Shown piece after piece: positions 7,038-15,263 of a stretch of DNA of 20,902 nt (positions are counted from its first letter, which is position 1; each line of letters begins with the position of its first letter). Origin of the DNA: an uncultured Clostridia bacterium. GTDB taxonomy: Bacteria; Bacillota; Clostridia; TANB77; CAG-508. Below the pieces are notes generated by a model. It ran no database searches. It saw only the letters and a list, made by a program, of their open reading frames with translations, and had not been told where the DNA came from. A program made the position numbers and the translations under genes. The stretch is from contig CAKOXG010000023.1 in NCBI GenBank assembly GCA_934130025.1, positions 1 to 20,902 on the forward strand, given 5' to 3'.

Positions 7038-8243
7038 TTAGCTCATCATTAGACCACTGTTGGATATTTTTATTACTAGAGTTACTCCTATTATTAGCAT
7101 TGCAGATATACTGCACAATATTGCAAGTAATAGTTTAAATGTTCCTCCAATTTGTCCGTAATAATTTTACAATTTTTTCGTCTGCAATTGGCTCGCAAAG
7201 AGCTGACCCCAAATAATATATTCCCATTAAAGTTGTAAGCTTTAATATTGGGGTTATACAAATGCTTAATATTATAACAACTCCAACTATACCCACAGCA
7301 TTCTTTAGAATGTTGCTACAACTCATTACCGTATCTGCTGCATCTCCGCAATATTTTTCCAACTATAGGTATAAATGTCGAAACAGCACTCTTAGTTGTT
7401 TTTACTGTGAGTGCATCCACACCATTTGTTATGCTCCCTTCCAAAGATGATATTCCAACAAATAGTGTTAATACTATCCCAAGTACCCAAATTACACTAT
7501 TATTAAGGAATTTAGCTAGTTTATCAATTTGTACTTTTGAAGAAATATTAGAAATTATGCTTAGTGAAACTGATATAAGGGCAATTGGAATTAATATTGT
7601 ATTTATGAAGTTGCCTATAAATGTTATTATAAATAGTATTATTGGTTGTAGCATGCCTGCAGAGGCAATATTTCCAGTAGTAACCATTAATGTTATTAAT
7701 AGTGGAATTAGTGCATTTGAAAAAGAAATAAGGTTTTGTATTGAATTTTTCATCATAACAATTATATCCGAAAAATTTTTCATTATGATTGTTACTATTA
7801 AAATATATGTAACGTAATATGTAATTTGTGCAACTCCCTTATTTTCTAAACCATCACTGATGCTTTTAAAAATGCTCGAAATAATAATTACTACCATTAT
7901 TGTGCTAAGCGATTTTATTGCATCAGCCGCTTCTTTAAAAAAGATATTTAGTATTTTCTTGCCAATGGTTCTATTATCAATATTTCCTTTAATTGCTGAA
8001 TTTACAAGCTCTTTTGCATCAATATCAAAATCTTCATTGTACTTATTTGCTTCGCTTATAAAAGAAGATATTCCGGAGTGCTTTGGATTGTTGGTTTAAT
8101 ACATTTTCACTATCAATTATTTCATTATTTTCTTTGGCTTGAATTTTGTACCAAAAACAATTGTAGAAAAAGTATATTGCAATTATCAAAGCAACACTAA
8201 TTAATAATTTATAAGTTTTTTTCAATTTCTTTTGTTTTTGCAT
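7038..8243 (-). CDS. spoIIIAE: Stage III sporulation protein AE, needing three +1 shifts at CGG
   Basis: SpoIIIAE is the large polytopic membrane protein of the SpoIIIA channel. In the plain code it falls into three pieces in different frames: an N-terminal membrane helix plus linker, a central membrane region, and a C-terminal region. Each break is exactly an in-frame CGG (codons 57, 299 and 362 of the restored protein). Reading C-GGA as one glycine each time gives ALGISSFISEA, GKILGDAADTV and KLLGQIGGTFKLL, and a 400-residue protein with no internal stop. The B. subtilis protein is about 399 residues. The start is ATG 8243 with a weak GAGAAAAG ribosome site, 34 bases after spoIIIAD. Without recoding the longest product is under 260 residues. 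Confidence 0.88.
7156..7158 (-). other. +1 recoding site: third CGG of spoIIIAE (codon 362)
   Basis: The zero frame reads TTA TTA CGG ACA AAT and stops six codons after the CGG. The restored frame reads TTA, C-GGA, CAA, ATT, GGA, GGA and adds 38 residues of hydrophobic C-terminus (GGTFKLLLAILCSIS) typical of SpoIIIAE, ending with a stop at 7038-7040. Confidence 0.85.
7346..7348 (-). other. +1 recoding site: second CGG of spoIIIAE (codon 299)
   Basis: The zero frame reads ATA TTG CGG AGA TGC and stops ten codons after the CGG. The restored frame reads TTG, C-GGA, GAT, GCA, GCA, giving the conserved-looking GDAADTV segment that follows the PIVGKIL helix. Confidence 0.85.
8073..8075 (-). other. 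+1 recoding site: first CGG of spoIIIAE (codon 57)
   Basis: The zero frame reads GCA CTC CGG AAT ATC and stops ten codons after the CGG. The restored frame reads CTC, C-GGA, ATA, TCT and stays open for 241 codons up to the next CGG. Confidence 0.85.
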
Positions 8244-8277
8244 TATCTTTTCTCAACCCTTTCTCAAGGCATTTATG

Positions 8278-8665
8278 TTATGGCATTATTTTTATTATTG
8301 TTTCCAATAAACCGCACAGTATTGGAATTGACATTGACATTATTATTACTTTGCCTCCCATATCTATTTTGCTTGCTATGGCATTTTCTCCTGAATCTCT
8401 GCATACGCTTACTGCAAACTCGGTAAGTATTGCTATTCCGGTTATTTTTATTAGAAGTATTAAAAATTCACTGTTAATAGATGCCTTTGCAGATAAATTT
8501 TTAAGTATTTCTATTATTCCAGATAACCTTGCAAATATTAGTGCAAATATTATTACCCCAGCAGTTAGGGAAACATACATTGCAAACTCTGGTCTATATT
8601 GTTTTAAAATTACAATTATTATTAATGCTATCAAACCGTGTGCCAATTATCTTTATAATATCCAT
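8278..8665 (-). CDS. spoIIIAD: Stage III sporulation protein AD, needing a +1 shift at CGG codon 10
   Basis: SpoIIIAD is a small polytopic membrane component of the SpoIIIA complex. A conventional reading would begin at a TTG at 8646 with no proper ribosome site. A better start is ATG 8665, with AGGA 10 bases before it, encoding MDIIKIIGT and then CGG at codon 10. The zero frame then stops after 13 more codons. Reading C-GGT as one glycine gives IIGTGLIALIIIV, which matches the family's N-terminal IVGxGLIA pattern, and joins the long frame with four hydrophobic helices. The restored length is 128 aa, close to the usual 130 or so. It lies 43 bases after spoIIIAC. Confidence 0.87.
8636..8638 (-). 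other. +1 recoding site: CGG codon 10 of spoIIIAD
   Basis: The zero frame reads GGC ACA CGG TTT GAT; the restored frame reads ACA, C-GGT, TTG, ATA, GCA. The resulting GTGLIA segment agrees with SpoIIIAD N-termini. This site is easily missed, because gene callers would instead choose a downstream TTG start. Confidence 0.83.
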
Positions 8666-8708
8666 TATCAATCATTCCTATCTTTTCTGCACTAACATTG
8701 TCTACTTA

Positions 8709-8903
8709 TTATAAGTTAAATATTGTTCTAACAGTATCAAACAATGAACTTATTTCTTTTATAACCATGGTAAGCACTATTATTAGGCCAGCAAGAGTAG
8801 TCATCATAGCTTGGTCTTCTCTTCCAGCTCTTACAAGTACTTGGTATAGCACAGCTACCAATATTCCTATTGCTGCTATTTTAAATAATAAATTTATATC
8901 CAT
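8709..8903 (-). CDS. spoIIIAC: Stage III sporulation protein AC
   Basis: This is a 64-residue protein of two membrane helices (about 5-24 and 33-50) separated by a short loop RAGREDQAMM, with the typical IAAIGILVAVLYQVL first helix. The family length is about 68. It is part of the membrane base of the SpoIIIA channel together with SpoIIIAD. The ATG at 8903 follows an AAGGAAG site 11 bases upstream, 18 bases after spoIIIAB. The frame is intact with no CGG codon. Confidence 0.92.
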   Translation of the reverse strand: MDINLLFKIAAIGILVAVLYQVLVRAGREDQAMMTTLAGLIIVLTMVIKEISSLFDTVRTIFNL

Positions 8904-8921
8904 CCCTCTCTTTACTTCCTT

Positions 8922-9437
8922 TCATATAAGTATTATTGCCATAGTAAGGCCTGTAGCAAGCCCAAGTGTTTTATACACTTTTTCATTTTTCTTTTTTTCC
9001 TCCAGAGCCTGTACTATTTGTTCTTTTAGAAGTTGGCTAACCAAATCTATTTGGCTTATTTGCCCGTCTATATCCGTATTTCCAAGCATTTTTCCTAATA
9101 CTTTTATTGCATTTATATCGTCATCTTGCAAAGATGTTGAATTTCTTGCATGTTCTAAAGAAGTGTTCCAAGCATCAAAACTATTTTCATCTTCCATAAG
9201 TTCTCCCGCTTCTTTAAATATAAAGCCAATATTATCTTTATTATCTATATATATTTGTTTAAATATTTCCTGTATATTTTGACCTGTAAACTTTATTTTA
9301 GCCTTGAAAATATTAAGTAAGTTCTGCATTTTTTCTAATTCTCTTAGCCTGTTTTCATACTTTTTTGAGTATATATTCCCAATTGATGTAAAAATTCCAA
9401 ATATCAAAAATATTAGTACATACTTTATAAAAATCAT
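8922..9437 (-). CDS. spoIIIAB: Stage III sporulation protein AB
   Basis: This is a 171-residue protein with a hydrophobic helix at each end and a helical soluble body, matching SpoIIIAB, which resembles the GspF platform protein of type II secretion. It has the family features ENRLRELEKMQNLL near the N-terminus and EKVYKTLGLATGLTMAIILI at the C-terminus. GGAAGG lies 7 bases before the ATG. It is separated from spoIIIAA by an AT-rich 67-base gap in which I see no terminator. Confidence 0.92.
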   Translation of the reverse strand: MIFIKYVLIFLIFGIFTSIGNIYSKKYENRLRELEKMQNLLNIFKAKIKFTGQNIQEIFKQIYIDNKDNIGFIFKEAGELMEDENSFDAWNTSLEHARNSTSLQDDDINAIKVLGKMLGNTDIDGQISQIDLVSQLLKEQIVQALEEKKKNEKVYKTLGLATGLTMAIILI

Positions 9438-9504
9438 AGTTTGTCCTTCCTAAAAATATCTTTATATATATATATTCTTATATCTGGAAAATAGAACTAT
9501 TTTT

Positions 9505-10389
9505 TTAAGTTTCTACCTTATATTCTCTTTTTTTATTTATTGTTATAAATCTTTCAAAAATGTTTTGGGTTATTAATTCTTTTAGTTCTGCATTTTGCAT
9601 TATGTCTTCTTTCCCAGTACCATGAGCTGAAAAAATCCCCTTAACCCCGCAGCGCATCGCATACCTTATTGCATCTGCATCATCTTTTCCACCTATTTCA
9701 TCTGCAACTATCACTTTTGGGTTCATAGACCTTACTGCCATTTTCATTCCAATGGCCTTTGGTATATCATTAAGCACATCTGTTCTTATTCCAAGATTGT
9801 TTTGTGCAGTTCCTCTATACATAGCCGATATTTCGCCTCTTTCGTCTATTACAGATACGTTCAATCCGGAAAATTTATCATCTCCATAAATAAATCCATT
9901 GCTTATATTTCTTATTATGTCTTTTAATAGGGTGGTTTTCCCCGTTCCTGGCATGCCTATTATTAGAGTATTATAAATTGAATTATCTTCAGGATTTATT
10001 ATCTCTTTAATTATCTTGTCACTGCATCCTGTAATTTGGCTACTTATTCTAAAATTTAGCCCAGATATGTAATTTAAATTTATCACTTTATCATCTTGAA
10101 TAACGGCCGTGCCAACAATTCCAACTCTATTTCCACCTTGAATTGTAACAAATCCTTTTGCAATTTGGTTCTGGTATGTATAAATTGAATTTTCACATAT
10201 TTTTTGAAATATAAAATTAATATCATCAGTTGTAATTTTATATTGTATTATTTTTTCTGCTTGTCCAATTTTTAAAATTAGCGGTAAATTATTTCTTACA
10301 CGTATTTCCTCCAGGTTTGTTAATTCTTCTTTTTCTATAAATGGTTTTATATGTTTTGGAAAACACCTTAAAATATTTTCTATATTCAC
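9505..10389 (-). CDS. spoIIIAA: Stage III sporulation protein AA (secretion-type ATPase)
   Basis: SpoIIIAA is the cytoplasmic ATPase thought to power the SpoIIIA channel and is related to type II/IV secretion ATPases. The Walker A loop GMPGTGKTT and the Walker B-like VSVIDERGEIS are clear, followed by NPKVIVADEIGG. I place the start at GTG 10389 (294 aa) because TTGGAGG sits 8 bases before it. The ATG 13 codons upstream (10428) has no convincing ribosome site. It is the first gene of the operon and diverges from yebC. A sigma-E promoter is expected in the gap, but I could not find a convincing match. Walker A uses ACG GGG, an ordinary glycine, not CGG. Confidence 0.93.
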   Translation of the reverse strand: MNIENILRCFPKHIKPFIEKEELTNLEEIRVRNNLPLILKIGQAEKIIQYKITTDDINFIFQKICENSIYTYQNQIAKGFVTIQGGNRVGIVGTAVIQDDKVINLNYISGLNFRISSQITGCSDKIIKEIINPEDNSIYNTLIIGMPGTGKTTLLKDIIRNISNGFIYGDDKFSGLNVSVIDERGEISAMYRGTAQNNLGIRTDVLNDIPKAIGMKMAVRSMNPKVIVADEIGGKDDADAIRYAMRCGVKGIFSAHGTGKEDIMQNAELKELITQNIFERFITINKKREYKVET

Positions 10390-10475
10390 TGCATAATCCT
10401 CCAATATATTTATATTCACAAAATTCATGTTTTATTACTTATTTTTCCAAAAGACTACACAAATGATAAAAAGTG

Positions 10476-10484
10476 TGCTAAAAT
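10476..10484 (+). promoter_or_regulatory. Extended -10 promoter element for yebC
   Basis: TGC followed by TAAAAT forms an extended -10 box about 40 bases before the yebC start. No good -35 box is visible at the right distance, as is often so for extended -10 promoters. It lies in the short spacer between the divergent spoIIIAA and yebC. Confidence 0.4.
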
Positions 10485-10525
10485 ATATACGTTATTATTT
10501 TGATTATAAAGGAGAGTGAAAAGTA

Positions 10526-11254
10526 ATGTCAGGACATTCAAAATGGCATAATATTCAAGCCAAAAAAGGTAAGGCTGATGCAGCTAGAGGAAAAATATTT
10601 ACTAAATTAGGAAGAGAATTATTAATCGCAGTTAAGCAAGGTGGCCCTGACCCGGCTGGAAACTCTAAACTAAAGGATGTAATTGCAAAATGTAAGGCAG
10701 CAAACATGCCTAATGATACAATTAAAAATGCAATAAAAAAAGCTTCTGGTGCAGATAGCCAAGAAAACTATGAAGAAGTTGTATATGAAGGATATGGACC
10801 TAATGGTGTTGCTGTAATTGTTGAAGCAAGCACAAACAATAGAAACAGAACAGCTGCAGATGTAAGGCATGTTTTCGATAGAGCTGGCGGTAACCTTGGT
10901 ACTACTGGTTGTGTTTCTTATATGTTCAATAAAAAAGGTGTTATAGTAATAGATAAAACTACTACCGATAAATCTGAAGATGATTTAATGATGGCCGCAT
11001 TAGATGCTGGTGCAGAGGATTTTGAGGCAGATGAAGAATGCTATACAGTAACAACTTCACCTGAGGACTTCTCTTCTGTTAGAGAGGCTTTAGAAAATGA
11101 GGGACTTGAATTTATTGAAGCAGAAGTTCAAATGGTTCCTACTACATATGTTGCACTTGATGAAAAAGCAACTGAAAGAATGGATAAATTACTAGAAAAT
11201 CTAGATGAATTAGATGATGTAATGAATGTATATCACAATAGTGAAAATAACTAA
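10526..11254 (+). CDS. yebC: YebC/PmpR/TACO1 family protein
   Basis: The protein is a full-length 242-residue YebC-family member, opening with the invariant MSGHSKWHNIQAKKGKADA and containing GYGPNGVAVIVE and GNLGTTGCVSYMF. The family was long called transcriptional regulators. Mitochondrial TACO1 and recent bacterial work link it to translation, helping ribosomes past difficult stretches. GGAG lies 10 bases before the ATG. It is the only plus-strand gene in the window and ends in a strong bidirectional terminator. A ribosome-linked function is intriguing next to an operon full of recoding sites, but YebC is nearly universal, so proximity proves nothing. Confidence 0.95.
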   Translation: MSGHSKWHNIQAKKGKADAARGKIFTKLGRELLIAVKQGGPDPAGNSKLKDVIAKCKAANMPNDTIKNAIKKASGADSQENYEEVVYEGYGPNGVAVIVEASTNNRNRTAADVRHVFDRAGGNLGTTGCVSYMFNKKGVIVIDKTTTDKSEDDLMMAALDAGAEDFEADEECYTVTTSPEDFSSVREALENEGLEFIEAEVQMVPTTYVALDEKATERMDKLLENLDELDDVMNVYHNSENN

Positions 11255-11261
11255 AATTCAA

Positions 11262-11307
11262 AAAAAGAGTACATAAAAGAATTTCAAAATCCTTTTATGT
11301 ACTTTTT
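11262..11307. terminator. Bidirectional terminator between yebC and fmt
   Basis: AGTACATAAAAG (11268-11279) pairs perfectly with CTTTTATGTACT (11292-11303), flanked by an A-run on the left and a T-run on the right. It serves both convergent genes. Confidence 0.9.
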
Positions 11308-11321
11308 CATGTTTTTAATTT

Positions 11322-12344
11322 TTATTCAAATATGCTTCCAACTTCTATTTTATTTCCTCTTAAGAAGTCTCCTATTTCCATCCTTTTAGAATTCTCGCCC
11401 TGTATTTCTAAAATTTGTAATATTCCTGATTTAGTATTTATAAATAACCCCGTTTTTTCGTCAGAAAATAAAACTACACCAGGAGCAACTCCTTTTAGAT
11501 AATCCTTGTATTCTTCCAATTCTTTAAACTTTTCAATAAGTTCCTGCTTTGTAAGTTCCTTAACTTTCCAAAATTTTATTTTTTTACCATTATGGTAAGA
11601 GCATGCTCCCATAATTGGATTAAGCCCCCTTACCAAATTCTTTATCTCGTAGGCATCCTGCTTTTTCCAATTTATTTTTGCCATTTCTTTTGAGAGCATT
11701 GGTGCCATTGAAAAATCATTACCTTGCTTCTCTACTTTCAATTGTTTTTTTAACTCATCTAAAGAAACTTCTTCTTTTTTTGTAATTTCTTCAATTTTTT
11801 TAACTGTTTCTACTAGTAGCTCTGCTCCTATTATTTTAAGTCTATTCCATAGCTCTCCTGTGGTTTCATCTGCTCCTATTTGAGTTTCTCTTTTTAAAAT
11901 CATGTCTCCAGTGTCCATTCCAACATCCATAAACATTGTTGTAACACCTGTTGCATCATCTCCATTTAAAACTGCCCATTGTATAGGTGCAGCTCCTCTA
12001 TATTTAGGTAAAAGTGACCCATGTACATTTATACAGCCATATTTCGGTATTTTCAATAATTCTTCTGGAAGTATTTTTCCATATGCCACAACACATATTA
12101 AATCTGGATTCAAGGTCTTAACTTCATCTAAAAATTCAGGGTTATTCTTTACTTTTTGAGGTTGATATACCTCTATTTTTTTCCCTAAAGCGTATTCTTT
12201 TACTGGAGATGCAGCAAGTTTCATTCCTCTTCCCTTTGGTTTATCAATATTTGTAACAACACCTATAATATTGAAGTCTGCTTCATATAACGCTTTCAAA
12301 GATTCTTCCGCAAAATCCGGAGTTCCCATAAATAAAATTCTCAT
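11322..12344 (-). CDS. fmt: Methionyl-tRNA formyltransferase
   Basis: Fmt formylates Met-tRNA(fMet) with 10-formyltetrahydrofolate to make the bacterial initiator tRNA. The 340 residues include the N-terminal MRILFMGTPDFAEESLKAL nucleotide-like fold, the catalytic INVHGSLLPKYRGAAPI segment and the aspartate in DVGMDTGDM, then a C-terminal tRNA-binding domain. It is slightly longer than the usual 310-320 aa, because of a charged stretch near residues 180-205 and in the C-terminal domain. It lies 53 bases after def, its functional partner, in the order priA-def-fmt common in Bacillota. Confidence 0.96.
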   Translation of the reverse strand: MRILFMGTPDFAEESLKALYEADFNIIGVVTNIDKPKGRGMKLAASPVKEYALGKKIEVYQPQKVKNNPEFLDEVKTLNPDLICVVAYGKILPEELLKIPKYGCINVHGSLLPKYRGAAPIQWAVLNGDDATGVTTMFMDVGMDTGDMILKRETQIGADETTGELWNRLKIIGAELLVETVKKIEEITKKEEVSLDELKKQLKVEKQGNDFSMAPMLSKEMAKINWKKQDAYEIKNLVRGLNPIMGACSYHNGKKIKFWKVKELTKQELIEKFKELEEYKDYLKGVAPGVVLFSDEKTGLFINTKSGILQILEIQGENSKRMEIGDFLRGNKIEVGSIFE

Positions 12345-12397
12345 TATATAACTTATTTCCTTTCTGAATTTTTAAGGCTCAAAACTATAATATAAAA

Positions 12398-12877
12398 TTA
12401 TTTTTCATCTGGATTTACATATTCAAGCGTTCCAGGAATCATATTGTCTATAAAAAGTATTCCATTTAAATGATCTATTTCATGTGCCAAAGCCTGAGCA
12501 AGTAAATCTTTTCCAACTATTTTAACCTTTTCCCCATTTTCATTTAAAGCTTCTACAACAACTTCTTTTGGCCTTATAATTTTTGCATATTCATTTGGAA
12601 AGCTTAGGCATCCTTCTTCTACTTCTTGATTTCCTTTTGTTTTTATTATTTTAGGGTTTACAAGCTTCAGTGGTTCACTTCCATCATATAAATCTATTAC
12701 AATTACTCTTTTCAGCACCCCTACTTGTGGTCCTGCAAGCCCAACCCCGTTATATTTGTGCATTGTTTCTAGCATATCTTGCAATAGTTCTCTTATTTTA
12801 TCATTCACTTCTTCTACTTCTTTTGATGTTTTTCTAAGTATTTCATCATCTGATAGTCTTATTTGTCTTACTGCCAT
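12398..12877 (-). CDS. def: Peptide deformylase
   Basis: Peptide deformylase removes the N-formyl group from new proteins. All three metal-site motifs are present in 159 residues: GVGLAGPQVG, EGCLSFP (metal Cys) and HEIDHLNG (two metal His and catalytic Glu). The start ATG lies 13 bases after AGAAGGG, a somewhat long spacing. It is 40 bases downstream of priA and 53 upstream of fmt, without terminators, so it is part of one operon. Confidence 0.96.
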   Translation of the reverse strand: MAVRQIRLSDDEILRKTSKEVEEVNDKIRELLQDMLETMHKYNGVGLAGPQVGVLKRVIVIDLYDGSEPLKLVNPKIIKTKGNQEVEEGCLSFPNEYAKIIRPKEVVVEALNENGEKVKIVGKDLLAQALAHEIDHLNGILFIDNMIPGTLEYVNPDEK

Positions 12878-12917
12878 CGTTGATTCAATTCCCTTCTCTT
12901 TATTAATATTCTGCTAT

Positions 12918-15189
12918 TTATAGCATATTGCTTGGATTTACATCTACAATTACTCTAGTTTCATTTTTAGTATTTTTTATTGTGTTTTCAATTTTTTCTA
13001 TAGTATTTTTTAAAGATTCAATAATTTTTTCATCAATTTTGCATTTTATTATTATTCTCCACCTAAATTTATTTTTTATTCTATCTATAGGTGCTGGTAC
13101 TGGTTTATATAATAATATTTTCAAATCTTCTATTTTTATTTTTTTCTTTATATCCTCATATATTCCATTTGCCACATTCATTAGTTCACCACTATTGGCA
13201 CTTGAAATACCGACTAATATTATATCACAAAAAGGCGGATACCTCAACTGTTTTCTTAGCATTATCTCTGTATTGAAAAACACTTTGTAATCCTGCTTTT
13301 GTGCATATTGTATGCAAAACGAATCTGGATTATATGTTTGAATAATTACTCTTCCCCTATCTTTTCCTCTTCCTGCTCTCCCAGCAACCTGGGTTAATGT
13401 TTGGAAGGTCCTTTCATGAGCCCTATAATCATCTATATTTAAGCTACTATCTGCAGCAATTACTCCTACTAATGTTACATTTGGAAAATCGTGCCCTTTT
13501 ACAACCATTTGTGTTCCAATTAATATATCTATTTCTTCTTTTTTAAATTTATTTAATATCTCTTCATGAGAATTTTTTTTGGTTACTGTATCAACATCCA
13601 TTCTAATTGTTGAGGCAGTAGGAAACAGCTTTTTTATTTGCTCTTCTAATTTCTGAGTTCCAGTTCCAAAGTACCTAATGTTTTGGCTTCCACATTCGGG
13701 GCATACATTTATTGCTTTTGTTTCATACCCACAATAATGGCACTTCAATTTATTTTCCTTTAGATGATATGTTAATGTTATGTTACAATTCCTGCATTTG
13801 GCTGTATATCCACAGTCTCTACACATTATAAAAGTTGAAAATCCTCTCCTATTTAGAAAAAGTATTGTTTGTTTCTTATTTTGTAGATTTTTTTCTATTT
13901 CAGCTTTAAGTTCTGTGCTTATCATAGTTTTATTCCCTGCCGCTAGTTCGTTTCTTAGGTCAACTATACTAACTTCTGGAAGTTCCATTTTATTTGCTCT
14001 TTTGCTCAATTCTAGCAATTCAATTTCATTATTAGAGGCCTTATAATATGTGCTCATATCCGGTGTTGCACTTCCTAAAACTAATGGAATTTGATTATTT
14101 TCGGCAATATATTTAGCAATTTCCTTTGCGTTATACCTTGGGGAATTTTCCGATTTATATGAGTCATCATGCTCTTCATCTATTATTATTAACCCAATGT
14201 TTTCTACAGGAGCAAATATTGCAGACCTAGCTCCTATTACGATTTTTGCCTGTCCTTTTTTTATCTTTTTCCACTGGTCAAACCTTTCCCCAGATGATAA
14301 TTTACTATGCAGTACTGCTATATTTTCTTCTCCAAATCTACTTAAAAACCTATCTACTGTCTGCGGTGTAAGCGAAATTTCTGGCACAAGCATTATGCTT
14401 GATTTTCCAAGCTTTAATGCTTCCTCTATAAGTTGAATATATATTTCAGTTTTACCGTGAACCAGTTACGCCAAACAATAAAAATTCATCATATTCCCCA
14501 ACTTGAAGTGAAGCATTAATTTTTTCAAAAGCCTCTTTCTGCTCTTCATTAAGTATAAGATTATAACTCTTTTCTACAACCTTGTGTATAAATGGATTCC
14601 TTTCTACCGTTTGTTCTTCTATTTTTATATATCCATTTTTTTCAAGCGTTTTTACAATGCTTGCCGAAACATCTGCCAGTTCCTGTAGCTGCTTATTCAA
14701 TATTCCAGTTCCATCTTCAACATTCATTAAGAAGTCAAGTGCTCTAACCTGTTTTTCAGATTTTATTTTCTTTTCTATTATATCTTTTTTTATATCTTCC
14801 TTATCCTTATTTAAATACACAAAATTCTGCAATTTGTCATTTATTCTTTTTCCAAAATTCTTAGTAGTTGTTCCTGGTGGGAGCATCAATTTTATGCAGT
14901 CTGAAACATTACAAAAATACTGTTTTGCCATGTATTTAGCAAGTTGTATATTTTCTAAACTAATAGCATTTTTTTCTTCCACCTTGGCTATTTCCTTTAA
15001 TTTTTCTAGGTATTGGGAACTATCTTTTATTCCAACCACATATGCCTCTTCTAGTTGTTTTTTTCCTCCAAAAGGCAACAAAACTCTACTCCCAATAGAA
15101 ATATCATTTTCAATTTCTGTTGGAATTTTGTAGTCAAATGTTTTATTCAAATTTTTCACATTACTATTTATTATAACTTCAGCTACCAT
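12918..15189 (-). CDS. priA: Primosomal replication helicase PriA, needing a +1 shift at CGG in Walker A
   Basis: PriA restarts collapsed replication forks by 3'-to-5' helicase action and primosome loading. The first frame holds the N-terminal DNA-binding domains and runs to GVTGS, then CGG and an immediate TAA (245 aa). The second frame holds the rest of the helicase: MLVPEISLTPQ, the DEEHD box, eight zinc-binding cysteines (CRDCGY, CRNC, CHYCGY, CPECG) and VAGRAGRGKDRG. Reading C-GGT as glycine gives GVTGSGKTEIY, the exact PriA Walker A sequence, and 20 further residues that join the frames perfectly (756 aa, a normal length). In the plain code no product has a complete ATP site. PriA matters greatly for growth, so simple loss is unlikely. 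Confidence 0.92.
14455..14457 (-). other. +1 recoding site: CGG codon 245 of priA
   Basis: The zero frame reads GGT TCA CGG TAA; the restored frame reads GGT, TCA, C-GGT, AAA, ACT. The residue produced must be the invariant glycine of the GSGKT Walker A loop, which fixes the meaning of the four bases as glycine. There is no homopolymer here to explain an indel by slippage. Confidence 0.9.
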
Positions 15190-15220
15190 ATCTTGTCCTT
15201 TTTTTGTATTCTATCATATA

Positions 15221-15263
15221 AAAAAATCAAAGTAAAGGCTCACAAATGCCCCTGCTTTGATTT
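15221..15263 (-). terminator. Intrinsic terminator after gmk
   Basis: On the minus strand AAATCAAAG pairs with CTTTGATTT (15255-15263 with 15224-15232). An inner AGGGGC/GCCTTT stem extends it, and a T-run follows. It overlaps the gmk stop codon and separates rpoZ-gmk from priA-def-fmt. Confidence 0.85.

Noticed and set aside
7135..7362. A separate 75-residue gene at the end of spoIIIAE
   Set aside because: Its apparent ATG lies within the second break and overlaps the previous frame; its sequence continues SpoIIIAE after the shift and breaks again at the third CGG.
8278..8646. spoIIIAD starting at the TTG at 8646
   Set aside because: There is no good ribosome site. The upstream ATG with AGGA gives a family-like N-terminus once CGG is read as +1.
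5797..8665. Decay of the spoIIIA operon in a lineage losing sporulation
   Set aside because: All frames are intact on both sides of each break, there are no large deletions or extra stops, and every break has the same in-phase CGG. priA shows the same break and is not a sporulation gene.
10390..10525. Sigma-E promoter for the spoIIIA operon
   Set aside because: One is expected in the gap upstream of spoIIIAA, but no pair of boxes fits the sigma-E consensus well enough to report.
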